A DNA stretch of 64,000 nt from Hyphomicrobium sp. (GTDB lineage Bacteria; Pseudomonadota; Alphaproteobacteria; Rhizobiales; Hyphomicrobiaceae), in NCBI GenBank assembly GCA_022843145.1, contig JALHOF010000002.1, positions 62,001 to 126,000 on the forward strand, read 5' to 3'. The notes under the pieces were generated by a model, which was given only the letters and a program-made list of their open reading frames with translations, made no database searches and had not been told where the DNA came from. Positions 7,939-18,000 of the stretch are shown piece by piece. Made by a program: the position numbers and the translations under genes. How positions within the stretch are numbered: the first letter of the stretch is position 1; each line of letters begins with the position of its first letter.

Positions 7939-9735
7939 ATGACGAAGCGGCTCTCGATCTCGGCGACTGCACTGAAGCCCAGCTATGACGCGGTGGTTGT
8001 CGGCTCCGGCTACGGCGGCGGCGTCGCGGCTTGTCGGCTCGCTCGCATGGGCTTGACCGTCGCCGTGATCGAGCGGGGACGCGAGTTTCTCCCGGGCGAT
8101 TTTCCGTCGACCGCGATGTCGGCTGGCCGTGACATGCAGGTTCGCGGCGGCGCGGCGGATTTCGGATCAGAGACCGCGCTTTTCGATGTCCGGCTCGGAA
8201 AGGATATTCACGTCTTGTTGGCGTGTGGGCTCGGCGGCACATCACTGATAAATGCCAACGTCTGCCTGATGCCAGATCCGCGATTGTTCGACGACCCCGT
8301 TTGGCCAGCCGAGATGCGTACCGACCGGATGCTGGCGGAGGGCTATATCCGCGCCCGCCACATGTTGCGGCCCGTGGCAGATCCGGCGACGAGAACACTT
8401 CAGAAGGTTAAGTCATTGACCACCGCAGCCCAAGGCATAGGCAGCTCCGTCGATCCGGTTCCGCTGCATGTGTCATTTGCCGATGCGGTGAACGCGGCAG
8501 GCGTCACGCAGCCGGCATGTGTCCGCTGCGGCGACTGTTGCGGCGGATGCAACGTCGGCGCCAAAACGACCGTAGCGAACACGTACCTTTCAGACGCCAA
8601 GGCATTCGGCGCTGAAATTTTCACCGAAGGCCGCGTGCAATCGGTTGTGCGCGATACCGATGGACGCTGGCGAGTGACACTGAAGCGACCGGCAGGTTCG
8701 CGGGCCGGCTGGGCAGATGCGGACGTGCACGCGGGCATCGTCGTCCTGGCGGCCGGAACGCTCGGCACAGCGGAAATCCTGCAACGGTCTCGCACGCGAG
8801 GGCTCGCGCTATCGGATTGTCTTGGAACCGGCGTGACGTCGAACGGTGATGCAATTGCGATCGCGTATAACAACGACAAGCCGGTGAACGGCGTCGGTGT
8901 CGGGCATCCGCCGCGCGCCGAGACAGACCCCGTCGGAGCCGCCGTGAACGGGCTCGTCGACCTGCGGCGTGGAAAGCCCGTCGCCGAGGGCTTGGCGATC
9001 GTCGACTGTGCGCTGCCGAGTTCGATGGCGGCGGTGCTGCCGGCCATGCTCGTTCCCAGCGGCGCCTTGTTTGGCAAAGACGGCGACGGCGGGTTCAAGG
9101 ACGAGTTGGACGAACTCGGGCGCGCCACGGCATCTTTGCTCGGCGGTGCTTACAAGGGTGCCGTTCATCACACGCAGACGTTTCTCGCCGTTGGTCACGA
9201 CGGCAACGACGGCACACTGCGCTTTGAGCGCGACCGGATCGTTTTCGACTGGCCCGGTGTTCCGCAGCAACCCGTATTCCAGAGGATCGAGGCCGTGCTC
9301 AAGGACATGGCCACGGCGACCGGCGGAACCTACATGCGCAATCCTGCCGCCGAGAAAATGATGGGCGGCAATATGATGACGGTGCATCCGCTGGGCGGAT
9401 GCCGCGTCGGCGCGGATCGTACGCAGGGTGTCGTCAACCACGCGTGCCAAGTCTTCGACGGCAGCCCGGCCGGAGCGCCCACTACTGTCCATGAAGGGCT
9501 TTATGTCATGGACGGATCGGTCATACCGCATTCGCTCGGCGTCCACCCGCTGCTCACCATCACCGCCGTCGCGGAGCGCGCGATGATTCACTTTGCAAAA
9601 GCTCGCGGGCTGACGATCAACGAGGCACCGGCGAAGCCGTATCGCGATGACGAGGACCAGGAAAAGCTCGCCGCTGCAGACGGTGCACGTCGCGGCGGGG
9701 GCTTCTGGTCGCACCTTTTCGGACGTTCGGGCTGA
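7939..9735 (+). CDS. GMC-family FAD oxidoreductase, cholesterol-oxidase-like
   Basis: A 598-residue flavoprotein. The N-terminus has the dinucleotide-binding motif VVVGSGYGGGVAACRLARMG, then an ACGLGGTSLINANV segment. A cysteine cluster, CVRCGDCCGGCNVGAK, resembles the C-x2-C-G-x-C region of ChoD-type proteins. The C-terminal part has the GMC_oxred_C signature (TVHPLGGCRVG, then VMDGSVIPHSLGVHPLLTI). ATG 7939 is preferred because AGGA lies nine bases before it; GTG 7903 overlaps the previous stop. It is a close paralogue of the first half of the next gene, so the pair arose by duplication. The alcohol or sterol-like substrate cannot be deduced. Confidence 0.87.
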   Translation: MTKRLSISATALKPSYDAVVVGSGYGGGVAACRLARMGLTVAVIERGREFLPGDFPSTAMSAGRDMQVRGGAADFGSETALFDVRLGKDIHVLLACGLGGTSLINANVCLMPDPRLFDDPVWPAEMRTDRMLAEGYIRARHMLRPVADPATRTLQKVKSLTTAAQGIGSSVDPVPLHVSFADAVNAAGVTQPACVRCGDCCGGCNVGAKTTVANTYLSDAKAFGAEIFTEGRVQSVVRDTDGRWRVTLKRPAGSRAGWADADVHAGIVVLAAGTLGTAEILQRSRTRGLALSDCLGTGVTSNGDAIAIAYNNDKPVNGVGVGHPPRAETDPVGAAVNGLVDLRRGKPVAEGLAIVDCALPSSMAAVLPAMLVPSGALFGKDGDGGFKDELDELGRATASLLGGAYKGAVHHTQTFLAVGHDGNDGTLRFERDRIVFDWPGVPQQPVFQRIEAVLKDMATATGGTYMRNPAAEKMMGGNMMTVHPLGGCRVGADRTQGVVNHACQVFDGSPAGAPTTVHEGLYVMDGSVIPHSLGVHPLLTITAVAERAMIHFAKARGLTINEAPAKPYRDDEDQEKLAAADGARRGGGFWSHLFGRSG

Positions 9736-9746
9736 AGGAGGACTCC

Positions 9747-12700
9747 ATGCGTCGTCTATCACGCTCGATCGCGGACTTGAAAATCCACTATGACGCGGTG
9801 GTCGTCGGCTCGGGATACGGCGGCGGCGTGGCCGCGTCGCGTTTGGCGCGCATGGGCCGGCGCGTGGCGGTGATCGAACGCGGTCGCGAGTATGCGATCG
9901 GTGATTTTCCCGATCGGATGAACGAAGCCCGGCAGGAATTCCAGGTGTCGCGAGGCGGCCGCCGGCTGGGCTCGGAGTCTGGGCTATTCGATCTCAGGCT
10001 CGGCAAGGATATTCATGTCTTCGTCGGCTGCGGGCTCGGCGGCGGTTCGCTGATCAATGCCAATGTCTCGCTCCCGCCGGATCCTCGCGTTTGGGACGAT
10101 CCGGCATGGCCGCGTGCATTGGTCGACGATCAGGCGCGGCAGGAGGGCTTTACGCGAGCACGTAACATGCTGCGGCCAACGCCTTACCCGAACAGCGTGC
10201 CGCTGCCCAAGCTCAAGGCCCTGGAGATCGCTGGCACGGCTCTCGACCGGCCCGCCGAGCGGCCACCGATCAATGTCACATTCAAACAGCAGGTGAATCA
10301 CGCGGGCGTCGAGCAGCCCGCATGCACGCTGTGCGGCGACTGTTGTTCCGGCTGCAACGTCGGCGCCAAGAACACCGTGCAGGTCACATATCTCGCGGAT
10401 GCCTGGCACCACGGCGCGGAGATTTTTTGCGGCTTGCGGGTCGATCACGTGCGCCGGGATCGATCGTCGTGGCGCGTCATGATGGAAATCGTCGGCGACG
10501 AGCGCGACAAGCTCGGCGGCGGACTGCAATCGATCACCGCCGATATCGTGGTGCTGGCCGCAGGAACGCTCGGTTCGACGGAAGTTCTTCTGCGCTCGAA
10601 AGCCGAAGGGCTTGCCGTTTCCAATGCTCTCGGCGAGCGCTTTACAGGCAACGGCGACGTCTTGGCCTTTGCCTACAATAACGACGTTCCGATCAACGGC
10701 ATCGGATTCGGCCATCCGCCGCAAGCCGATCCGGGACCTGTTGGCCCTTGTATAAGTGGCGTCATCGATCTGCGCCGAACGGGCGCCGCGGCCGATGCGC
10801 TCGATGAAGGCATGGTGATCGAGGAAGGTTCGATTCCGGCCGGATTGGCTCCCGTGCTCCCGGCATTGCTGTCGGCTGGAGCGTTGGCATTCGGCGACGA
10901 TACGGATGGCGGCTTCGCGGATGAAGTGTCGGAAGCCGCGCGGGTTCAGCAAAGTCTCGTGTTCGGCGCATACCACGGCGCGGTGAACCATACCCAGACG
11001 TTCCTCGTGATGTCGCACGACAACGCCAAGGGCCGGATATCGCTCGACGACGGGCACATTGCGGTGTCGTGGCCTGGCGTCGCCGATCAGCCCGTCTTCG
11101 AGAAGGTCAGCCGGATGCTCCGCGCCGCGACCGCGGCCACCGGCGGCACCTACACGCGCAATCCGCTGCAAGGGGATTTGCTCGGCAATAACCTCATCAC
11201 CGTCCATCCGCTCGGCGGTTGCGCGATGGGGGAAACGCGGGCGACGGGCGTCGTCAATCACAAATGTCAGGTGTTCGACACGGATCCGGCGGCGCCACCC
11301 GAGACGATACACAAGGGCCTTTATGTCTGCGACGGCTCTATCATTCCGCGTTCGCTGGGCGTCAATCCACTGCTCACAATCACCGCCATATCCGAGTTGG
11401 CGATGATCCATCTGGCGCGCGACTACGGCTATCGCTTCGACGACATCCCTCGCAAGGATACCGTCCTGCTCGTGGCTGGCCCTGACCACGCAGGTATCGT
11501 CAGGCCTGCCGGCGTCGAGTTCACCGAGCGGATGAGCGGTTTCGTCTCCTCAAATTCCGCGCTCCCTTATGAGACGGCCGCCAGGCGCGGCGAGGAAGCA
11601 GGAACGCCGTTGTCGTTCACGGTGACGGTCCTCATCGACGACGTACAGCGCTTCATCGACGACAAGGGTCACGCGGGCCGGCTGGTCGGGACTGTGAATT
11701 GCCCGATGCTCTCCCCCGAACCGATGGACATTTATGACGGCATGTTCAACCTGATGCGCGCCGATGGCGCGGCGGTCGAGACGAAGCGCTTCGAGTACAA
11801 ATTCAGCTTTGCCGACCGGCAAGGGACTGCGTACCGATTCGATGGACACAAGGTCGTGCGCCAAGATGCCGGTGGCGACATCTGGCGCGACACGACCCGG
11901 CTATTCGTCGACATCGCGAAAGGCGACAGGGGCCAGCAAGGTCCGCTCGGCCGCGCCTTGCTCACGATTTCGCACAATGACTTCGCGCATCAATTGCAGA
12001 CGCTAAAGGGGACGGGCGGCGCGAACGCGGCAGACCGCTTGAAGGCAGCCGGCACATTCGGCCGATTTTTCACGCGTGAGATCTATGACACCTACGCAGC
12101 CGTCCTCAAACGCGCCGACCGTTACGATTCAGCGGAAGGAGCGGCTCGCAAGAAGCGCAATCTTCGCGTCCCCGCACCCGAACTGCACTTCGCGGAAACG
12201 CCCGATGGCAAACGCCTGAAATTGACCCGGTATCGCGAGCCGGGCGCGACCAAGGGACCGCTAATCTTTTCTCATGGATTAGGCGTCTCGAGCCTGATCT
12301 TCGCTGTCGATACCATCGACACCAACATGCTCGAGTACATGGTCGCCGCCGGTTACGACTGCTGGCTGCTGGATTTCCGTGCCTCCACCAACCTGCCCTA
12401 CTGCACGGAGCAATGGACCGGCGATGAAGTCGCGCGCCTCGACTATCCTGCTGCCGTCGCCAAAGTGCGCGCGGTGACCGACGCGCCGAGCGTGCAGATG
12501 ATGGCACACTGCTTCGGGGCGACGACGTTCTCGATGGCGATGCTGGCAGGACTAGAGGGTGTGCGCGCCGCGACAATCTCCCAGATTTCGACGGACTACG
12601 TCGTGCCCTTCTTCCCGCAGCGGCTGCTGGCCCACTTGCGAACGCCACAGCTTTTCGATGCGGTGGGTATCGACGTTGTGAATGCTCGCGCCACGACAGC

Positions 12701-13205
12701 CGACTCCCTAGGCGGCCGGATGCTCGACCAAATACTGCGCTGGATCGTGCCGCTGCCGCGCGAGGATCGGACGAACAATGCGACGTCCAACCGGATATCG
12801 GCACTCTATGGCCAGCTCTACGAACTCGATCAGCTGAACAAGGCCACGATGGACTTCGGGCTAGCGGAAATGTTCGGCGAGGCCAACATCACGGCGTTTA
12901 AGCAGCTCGCTCTCATCACGCGCACCGGACACGTCGTCGACAAGGACGGCGGTGAAGTTTACTTGCCGCACATTTCCCGGATGGCGATCCCGACACTGAT
13001 TATCCACGGCGCCGAGAACGCGTGCTTCCTTCCGGCCAGCACCGAAAAGACGCTGGAGCGACTGGTTGCCGCGAACGGCAAGGAGCTGTACGCCCGGCAC
13101 TTGATCCCCGGCCACGGCCACATCGACTGCATCTTCGGCAAGAACGCCGTGAAAGCCGTCTATCCTCTCGTCCGCAAACACTTCGAGCAGACAGCGCAAG
13201 TCTGA
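9747..13205 (+). CDS. Fusion of GMC oxidoreductase and alpha/beta hydrolase
   Basis: A 1152-residue bifunctional protein. Residues 1 to about 560 are a GMC flavoprotein paralogous to the preceding gene: FAD motif VVVGSGYGGG, cysteine cluster CTLCGDCCSGCNVGAK, and C-terminal VHPLGGCAMG. A linker domain (about 580-790) follows, then an alpha/beta hydrolase with the oxyanion-side FSHGLGVSS and a nucleophile elbow MAHCFGATT in which Cys922 replaces the usual Ser. A late IHGAENACF acid loop and a GHGHIDC histidine (about residue 1121) complete a plausible triad. A ribosome-binding site GAAGGAGG precedes the ATG. The gene starts 11 bases after its paralogue. Coupled alcohol oxidation and ester or thioester chemistry is inferred. 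Confidence 0.87.
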   Translation: MRRLSRSIADLKIHYDAVVVGSGYGGGVAASRLARMGRRVAVIERGREYAIGDFPDRMNEARQEFQVSRGGRRLGSESGLFDLRLGKDIHVFVGCGLGGGSLINANVSLPPDPRVWDDPAWPRALVDDQARQEGFTRARNMLRPTPYPNSVPLPKLKALEIAGTALDRPAERPPINVTFKQQVNHAGVEQPACTLCGDCCSGCNVGAKNTVQVTYLADAWHHGAEIFCGLRVDHVRRDRSSWRVMMEIVGDERDKLGGGLQSITADIVVLAAGTLGSTEVLLRSKAEGLAVSNALGERFTGNGDVLAFAYNNDVPINGIGFGHPPQADPGPVGPCISGVIDLRRTGAAADALDEGMVIEEGSIPAGLAPVLPALLSAGALAFGDDTDGGFADEVSEAARVQQSLVFGAYHGAVNHTQTFLVMSHDNAKGRISLDDGHIAVSWPGVADQPVFEKVSRMLRAATAATGGTYTRNPLQGDLLGNNLITVHPLGGCAMGETRATGVVNHKCQVFDTDPAAPPETIHKGLYVCDGSIIPRSLGVNPLLTITAISELAMIHLARDYGYRFDDIPRKDTVLLVAGPDHAGIVRPAGVEFTERMSGFVSSNSALPYETAARRGEEAGTPLSFTVTVLIDDVQRFIDDKGHAGRLVGTVNCPMLSPEPMDIYDGMFNLMRADGAAVETKRFEYKFSFADRQGTAYRFDGHKVVRQDAGGDIWRDTTRLFVDIAKGDRGQQGPLGRALLTISHNDFAHQLQTLKGTGGANAADRLKAAGTFGRFFTREIYDTYAAVLKRADRYDSAEGAARKKRNLRVPAPELHFAETPDGKRLKLTRYREPGATKGPLIFSHGLGVSSLIFAVDTIDTNMLEYMVAAGYDCWLLDFRASTNLPYCTEQWTGDEVARLDYPAAVAKVRAVTDAPSVQMMAHCFGATTFSMAMLAGLEGVRAATISQISTDYVVPFFPQRLLAHLRTPQLFDAVGIDVVNARATTADSLGGRMLDQILRWIVPLPREDRTNNATSNRISALYGQLYELDQLNKATMDFGLAEMFGEANITAFKQLALITRTGHVVDKDGGEVYLPHISRMAIPTLIIHGAENACFLPASTEKTLERLVAANGKELYARHLIPGHGHIDCIFGKNAVKAVYPLVRKHFEQTAQV

Positions 13206-13300
13206 CTTGTTTCACTGTCGCCCAGCCAAACACGTTGCCCTCACGTCAATATGTGACTATATCCGCCGCCCGGCTAGGACACTTGGAGTGCTGAACTCGC

Positions 13301-14698
13301 ATGAACATACCGATCGTGCCGCTGGTCGTCGCCACGGCGCTGTTCATGGAGACCATGGATTCGAGCCTGCTGGCGACTGCTCTTCCTGCCATCGCACGCG
13401 ACCTTGGCGTGGAACCGATCTCGCTCAAGCTCGCGATCACGTCCTACCTGGTTAGTCTGGCCATTTTCATCCCGATCAGCGGCTGGATCGCCGACCGGGT
13501 CGGGGCGCGGACGACATTCCGGGCGGCTCTCGCGGTATTCATGGCCTCCTCGATCGGCTGCGCGACCTCGACATCCCTGGATGGGTTCGTCGCCTGGCGG
13601 TTCGTCCAGGGCATGGGCGGCGCACTCATGGTGCCGGTTGGGAGGCTGGTGCTCGTTCGCGCAATCCCGAAGGGCGAGCTCGTCAGGGCCATGTCGTTTC
13701 TGACCATGCCGTCGCTGCTCGCGCCTGTCACGGGGCCGCCGCTGGCCGGCTTCCTCGTCACCTACGCGGATTGGCGCTGGATCTTCCTCGTCAATATCCC
13801 GGTCGCGCTGTTGGGGATCATCCTTGCGACGATTTACTTCACTGATGAGAAGCCGGAACGCGTCCCGCTCGACGTCAAGGGGTTCGCACTGACGACGATC
13901 GCGCTGCCGGGGCTGGTCCTCGGCGCTGCCCTCGCGGGCCGTCATGTCGCGCCACCCGCTGTAGCAGCCGCTTGCTTCGCAATCGGACTGACAGGGGCGT
14001 ACCTTTATGTCCATCACGCCCGACGGACTGCGCGACCGCTGCTCGATATTCGCCTGTTCTCGCTCCCGACATTCAACGCAGGCGTCGCTGGCGGCACGAT
14101 GTTCCGGATGGGTATCGGGGCCAGCGCGTTCCTTATCCCGCTGATGCTGCAGCTCGGCTTTGGGCTCGACGCGATGACGTCTGGTCTCATCACGTTCACC
14201 GGCGCCATCGGCGCACTCATCATGAAATCGCTCGCGCCCGGACTGCTTCGCCGGTTCGGCTTCCGCCAAATCCTGATCTGGAATGGCCTCCTTGCCTCGG
14301 CCGCACTCGCGGCGACGGCACTCTTCACGCCACAGACACCGCATTTGCTGATATCAGCGGTACTTCTTGGAATGGGGCTCTTGCGTTCGCTGCAATTTAC
14401 CAGCTTGAACGCCATCACCTATGCAGACGTCCCGCAGGAAAACACCGCGGCTGCGACCAGCCTCGCCAGCGTTTCGCAACAGGTGTCGCTCAGCCTCGGG
14501 GTTGCCATCGCCGCTGTCGTCTTGGAAGGATCAGCCGCGCTTGGCGGCAGGCTGTCTCCCGATGCCGCCGATTTCTCCATGGCGCTCCTCACGATCGCGG
14601 CGATCTCGACACTCGCCGTTGTCTGGATGGTCCGTTTACGACAGGACGCCGGACAGAATATGAGCGGGCAAGCCAGGGCCATGGACGAAGCCCCATGA
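13301..14698 (+). CDS. MFS multidrug exporter, DHA2 (EmrB/QacA) family
   Basis: A 465-residue integral membrane protein rich in hydrophobic helices. The first helix carries METMDSSLLATALPAIARDL, the DHA2-type motif D1 (LD-T-VNVALP), and motif A appears as GWIADRVGART (about 60-70). The proton-coupled export motif C region (LLAPVTGPPLAGFL) lies at about 144-157. These proteins expel drugs or lipophilic compounds with proton antiport. It lies 95 bases after the GMC-hydrolase gene on the same strand and could export a product or toxic substrate of that operon, but this is only positional inference. It is slightly shorter than 14-helix members. Confidence 0.9.
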   Translation: MNIPIVPLVVATALFMETMDSSLLATALPAIARDLGVEPISLKLAITSYLVSLAIFIPISGWIADRVGARTTFRAALAVFMASSIGCATSTSLDGFVAWRFVQGMGGALMVPVGRLVLVRAIPKGELVRAMSFLTMPSLLAPVTGPPLAGFLVTYADWRWIFLVNIPVALLGIILATIYFTDEKPERVPLDVKGFALTTIALPGLVLGAALAGRHVAPPAVAAACFAIGLTGAYLYVHHARRTARPLLDIRLFSLPTFNAGVAGGTMFRMGIGASAFLIPLMLQLGFGLDAMTSGLITFTGAIGALIMKSLAPGLLRRFGFRQILIWNGLLASAALAATALFTPQTPHLLISAVLLGMGLLRSLQFTSLNAITYADVPQENTAAATSLASVSQQVSLSLGVAIAAVVLEGSAALGGRLSPDAADFSMALLTIAAISTLAVVWMVRLRQDAGQNMSGQARAMDEAP

Positions 14699-14716
14699 AA
14701 GCTGCCATCGGAAATG

Positions 14717-14740
14717 ATTGAATATGGCTGCATATTCAAT
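14717..14740. repeat. Perfect AT-rich palindrome, possible operator
   Basis: ATTGAATATG - GCTG - CATATTCAAT: ten-base arms with a four-base spacer, starting 19 bases after the MFS stop. There is no following T-run, so an operator for the downstream RTX gene is as likely as a terminator for the MFS gene. Confidence 0.5.
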
Positions 14741-14816
14741 ACCATAAGCCGATGAAACAGCACGGATCGTATTCCCACTGATGAAACTCGCCGAAGTTGA
14801 GATAAATTTCGGATCA

Positions 14817-14872
14817 GACCTTGGTCCGAACGAAAGTTCGGACTAAAATCGCATCTGAGACTGGACCTTGGT
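14817..14872. promoter_or_regulatory. Two GACCTTGGT motifs upstream of the RTX gene
   Basis: GACCTTGGTC at 14817-14826 and GGACCTTGGT at 14863-14872, 46 bases apart. The same palindromic word (GGACC-TT-GGTCC) recurs upstream of gspD and of gspE and, one base shorter, in the ccrM upstream region. Probably a shared regulator site; the regulator is unknown. Confidence 0.5.
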
Positions 14873-15077
14873 GGCTGCTCATCGGCGTCAGAAGGACGTT
14901 GTGCGGACAAGTGTTCAGCAGGCACTCTAACGACTGACGACTAAGCTGCGGATATCAGACGTCTCCACCGCCGTGCTGATTGGATGGAAAACGTTCAAGG
15001 ATCCGGCGATGATCGATCATTGGTTGATAGATTGCCTCGTGTCGTGATTGCCGAGATGTTTGTCTGGAGTGCGTAGA

Positions 15078-18000
15078 GTGTCATCCGACGGTTCCAGCGG
15101 TTGGGTCGACGGTAGCGGGTCCAAAGACGCCGCTGCTTCTCGTGGCGATTTTTCCGCCGATAAGGCGCCAATCAGCAGCCAACCAGACGCTGTGGCAGCC
15201 ATACCGACACTCGGCGATACGATCGACGATACGGCTGCAATGGCCGAGCCGGACCTCTCATCGCTGGTCGGGACCAAGTCCGAAGCGGTCGCGTGGATCG
15301 AGCAGGATGGCGTTTCCGACCTCGGATCAGATTTTTTGGGCGCGGATATCGGCCGCGTCATGCTCAAACGGTTCACCGTTGTGACCGATCGCGACGGTTT
15401 CGGAGTCGGCCTCATCGGTGATGGGTCGAACGTCGTCCGGCTGACCACGGCGGGAACCGATAAGTTCGCGCCTGGAACACTCGTTTCTGCAAACGACAAT
15501 GTCGTCTGGGTCGGTGACGAGGACGGATCCGGAACCGGCGGCGTCTATGGCCGCGACGCGCAAGCCGTGGCCCTCGTCAACGGCGATACCATTGTCACGT
15601 GGGTCGGTCCCGACGGATCGATCAACGGCAGGGCCTATTCGGGCACGAACGACGTAGAAGACATCGAACAATCGAGCGGCACGGACGCGCAGTCGCCAGC
15701 ATCGGTGCTGACCCAACTGCTGAGCAGCATCGCCCTGCTCGCGCCGGAGCAGAAGTACCGGCTCGTCGAATCGGGGCGAGACGGATTTGCGATTCTCTGG
15801 GCGGCAACGCTGGCAGGCGCGATCGTCTTCCAGAGCCGCCATTTCAACGCCCCTGAGGAAGCAGGCGGCGATTGGGCAGTTAGCGAGGCGCGCGGTCGCC
15901 CGCTTGGGCCCGGATTTGACCTTTCGACCGACTTCCAGGTCTTGGGTTGGTCCCACGAGACCGGAATCGTCACGATCAGTTTTGAGAGCGCCGGCGGTGA
16001 AGGTTATGTCGTTAAGGACATAGACCTCTCCGCTGGAATTTCAGACGAGACGGCCGCCAGTTCGACGGACAGTGTCGGCTCCACGCGGACCATCGGCAGT
16101 TCTTCATCCTCCGGACTTTCGCTGCGATCGGACGAAGCGCCGATTGATCAGCCCATCGCCGCTGGATCAGACAAGACTGGGATCGCGCAAGTCGCGTTCG
16201 TGAGCCTGCACGCCGGCATCGTCGACGTCTTAGGTACCGGCGGTCGCGTGTTGATCGGTGACGCCTTCACCGAGACCGACGGTGTTGCGGGCTTCTCAAC
16301 GGGTGACACCGTAGATGTGCGCGACGACGAACTTTCCGGTACGCAGAACGACGACATTCTCATCGGCGACCTCCCGGACTTTGCAGCGGCGGACGGCGGA
16401 CCTGTCGCTGGTGGCGATGACAAGCTTTCCGGCAACGATGGCGACGATGTCATTTTCGGCGGCGGTGGCGACGACCTGATCGATGGCGGCGCAGACAGCG
16501 CGGAACGTCTTTCGATCGACACAGCCATCTTTACCGGCGACAGCCGCGACTATTCGATCACCGCGAACGGCGACGGCACGTTCACGGTGCTGTTGGCGAA
16601 GAGCGACACCGGCACGGGTATCGATGACGCGGCACGAGGCTTTGAAGGCGTCGATACCGTCAACGAAATCGAACAGTACCAGTTCCTCGATGGCGACAGC
16701 TCCTATCTGGCGATGCTCGTCAACGGAGCCGACATCGCCGATCTCGACACCTCCGGACACGGCGTCGTGCTCGAGTCCGATCTCTACAGGATTCCAGACC
16801 GGCACTCACAAGATGGGCCAGGCGCACACGACGGCACCGTCACTGCATGGGGCCTGTCGCACGACGAGAACGGGAACGTCGAGAATGATATCGACGTTGT
16901 GTCGTTGGCTGGCTCTGACGATGACGCAGCAAGCGCACCGGGCTCGCCGTCTGCAACTGGGTTGTCCGACGGTGGGTTTGCAGTCGGTTACGTCGCGGAC
17001 GGCGAACTGCATATTTCCACGTTCGACGCCTTGGGCCGCCATGACGGATCGGCAACGAGTTCCGTCGGCATCGACACCTCGACATCCCCTGTCATGGATG
17101 CGGCCGGCGATGGCGTAGCTGTCGCTTATGTCGCCGCTGGCTCGACGAGTACCATCGCCGTCGAGATCATCGATGCCGATGCCGACTCTTGCGACCGAGC
17201 CAACGGCACGATTGCCGTCGACGGAGAAATAGGCGGGCTCGCGATCGCGGCCGACGACGACGGCGAGAATGTCAACGTTGCATGGGTCGAAACGGCCGTT
17301 GGAGCGTCGGACGCAAACGGTGACATCGTCGTCCAACGCCTCGAATACAGCGACGCTGATGCTCCATCGTTGATCGAAGCCGGATTGGATGGGGACGCTG
17401 GCGAAGGATCGGACAGCGCCGAGACAATCGGCACTGGCCGCGCACCCGCGATCACCGAGACCGATGACGAAGGCTTTGCCGTCGCCTGGGTCGGGGAGGG
17501 CGAAGACGGTTCCGCTGACGGAACGGCTCAGCACATCGAAGGCCGCGTCTTCGATTCCGCCGGTCTCGTTGTCGAGTCCTTCACGCTGCCGATCGGCACG
17601 AACAGATACATTCGCGAAGGCACCGGCCCGACACTCGAAACGACGGGCGATGGCGATCTGTTCATCGCTTGGCAGGAAGTCGACGAAGAAGCTGGCGGTC
17701 TCGCCATCATGTCGGCCCTGTTGCGGCAACTCGGATCTTCGGAATGGTCTTCGCCGATCATTCGAGAACTTCGGAAATTCGACGACGAACCCAGCGAAAT
17801 CAGCATCGCAGTGGCCGGCGCCAACGGAGACGCGATCATCGTCACCTGGCGCAGTGACGGTGACGGCGGCGGCGAAATCGTCGGACAGCGATATAGTGTC
17901 GCCGCGGTCGCCGAGGGCGCCGACGAGGTCGCGGTCGGCATGGAGTTCGCGGTCACCGACGATGGCAACGGGCGCAGCAGCCGCGACAATGTGAGCGTCA

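Larger units (their letters stand above)
14699..15077. other. 379-base intergenic region upstream of the RTX gene
   Basis: No convincing ORF. It contains a 10-bp perfect inverted repeat at 14717-14740, a GACCTTGGTC site at 14817-14826 and a second near-copy GGACCTTGGT at 14863-14872. The promoter of the RTX gene is expected here. Confidence 0.7.

Noticed and set aside
9984-11489. 501-residue ORF on the minus strand
   Set aside because: Antisense to the GMC domain of the fusion gene, composition rich in Arg/His as typical of shadow frames.
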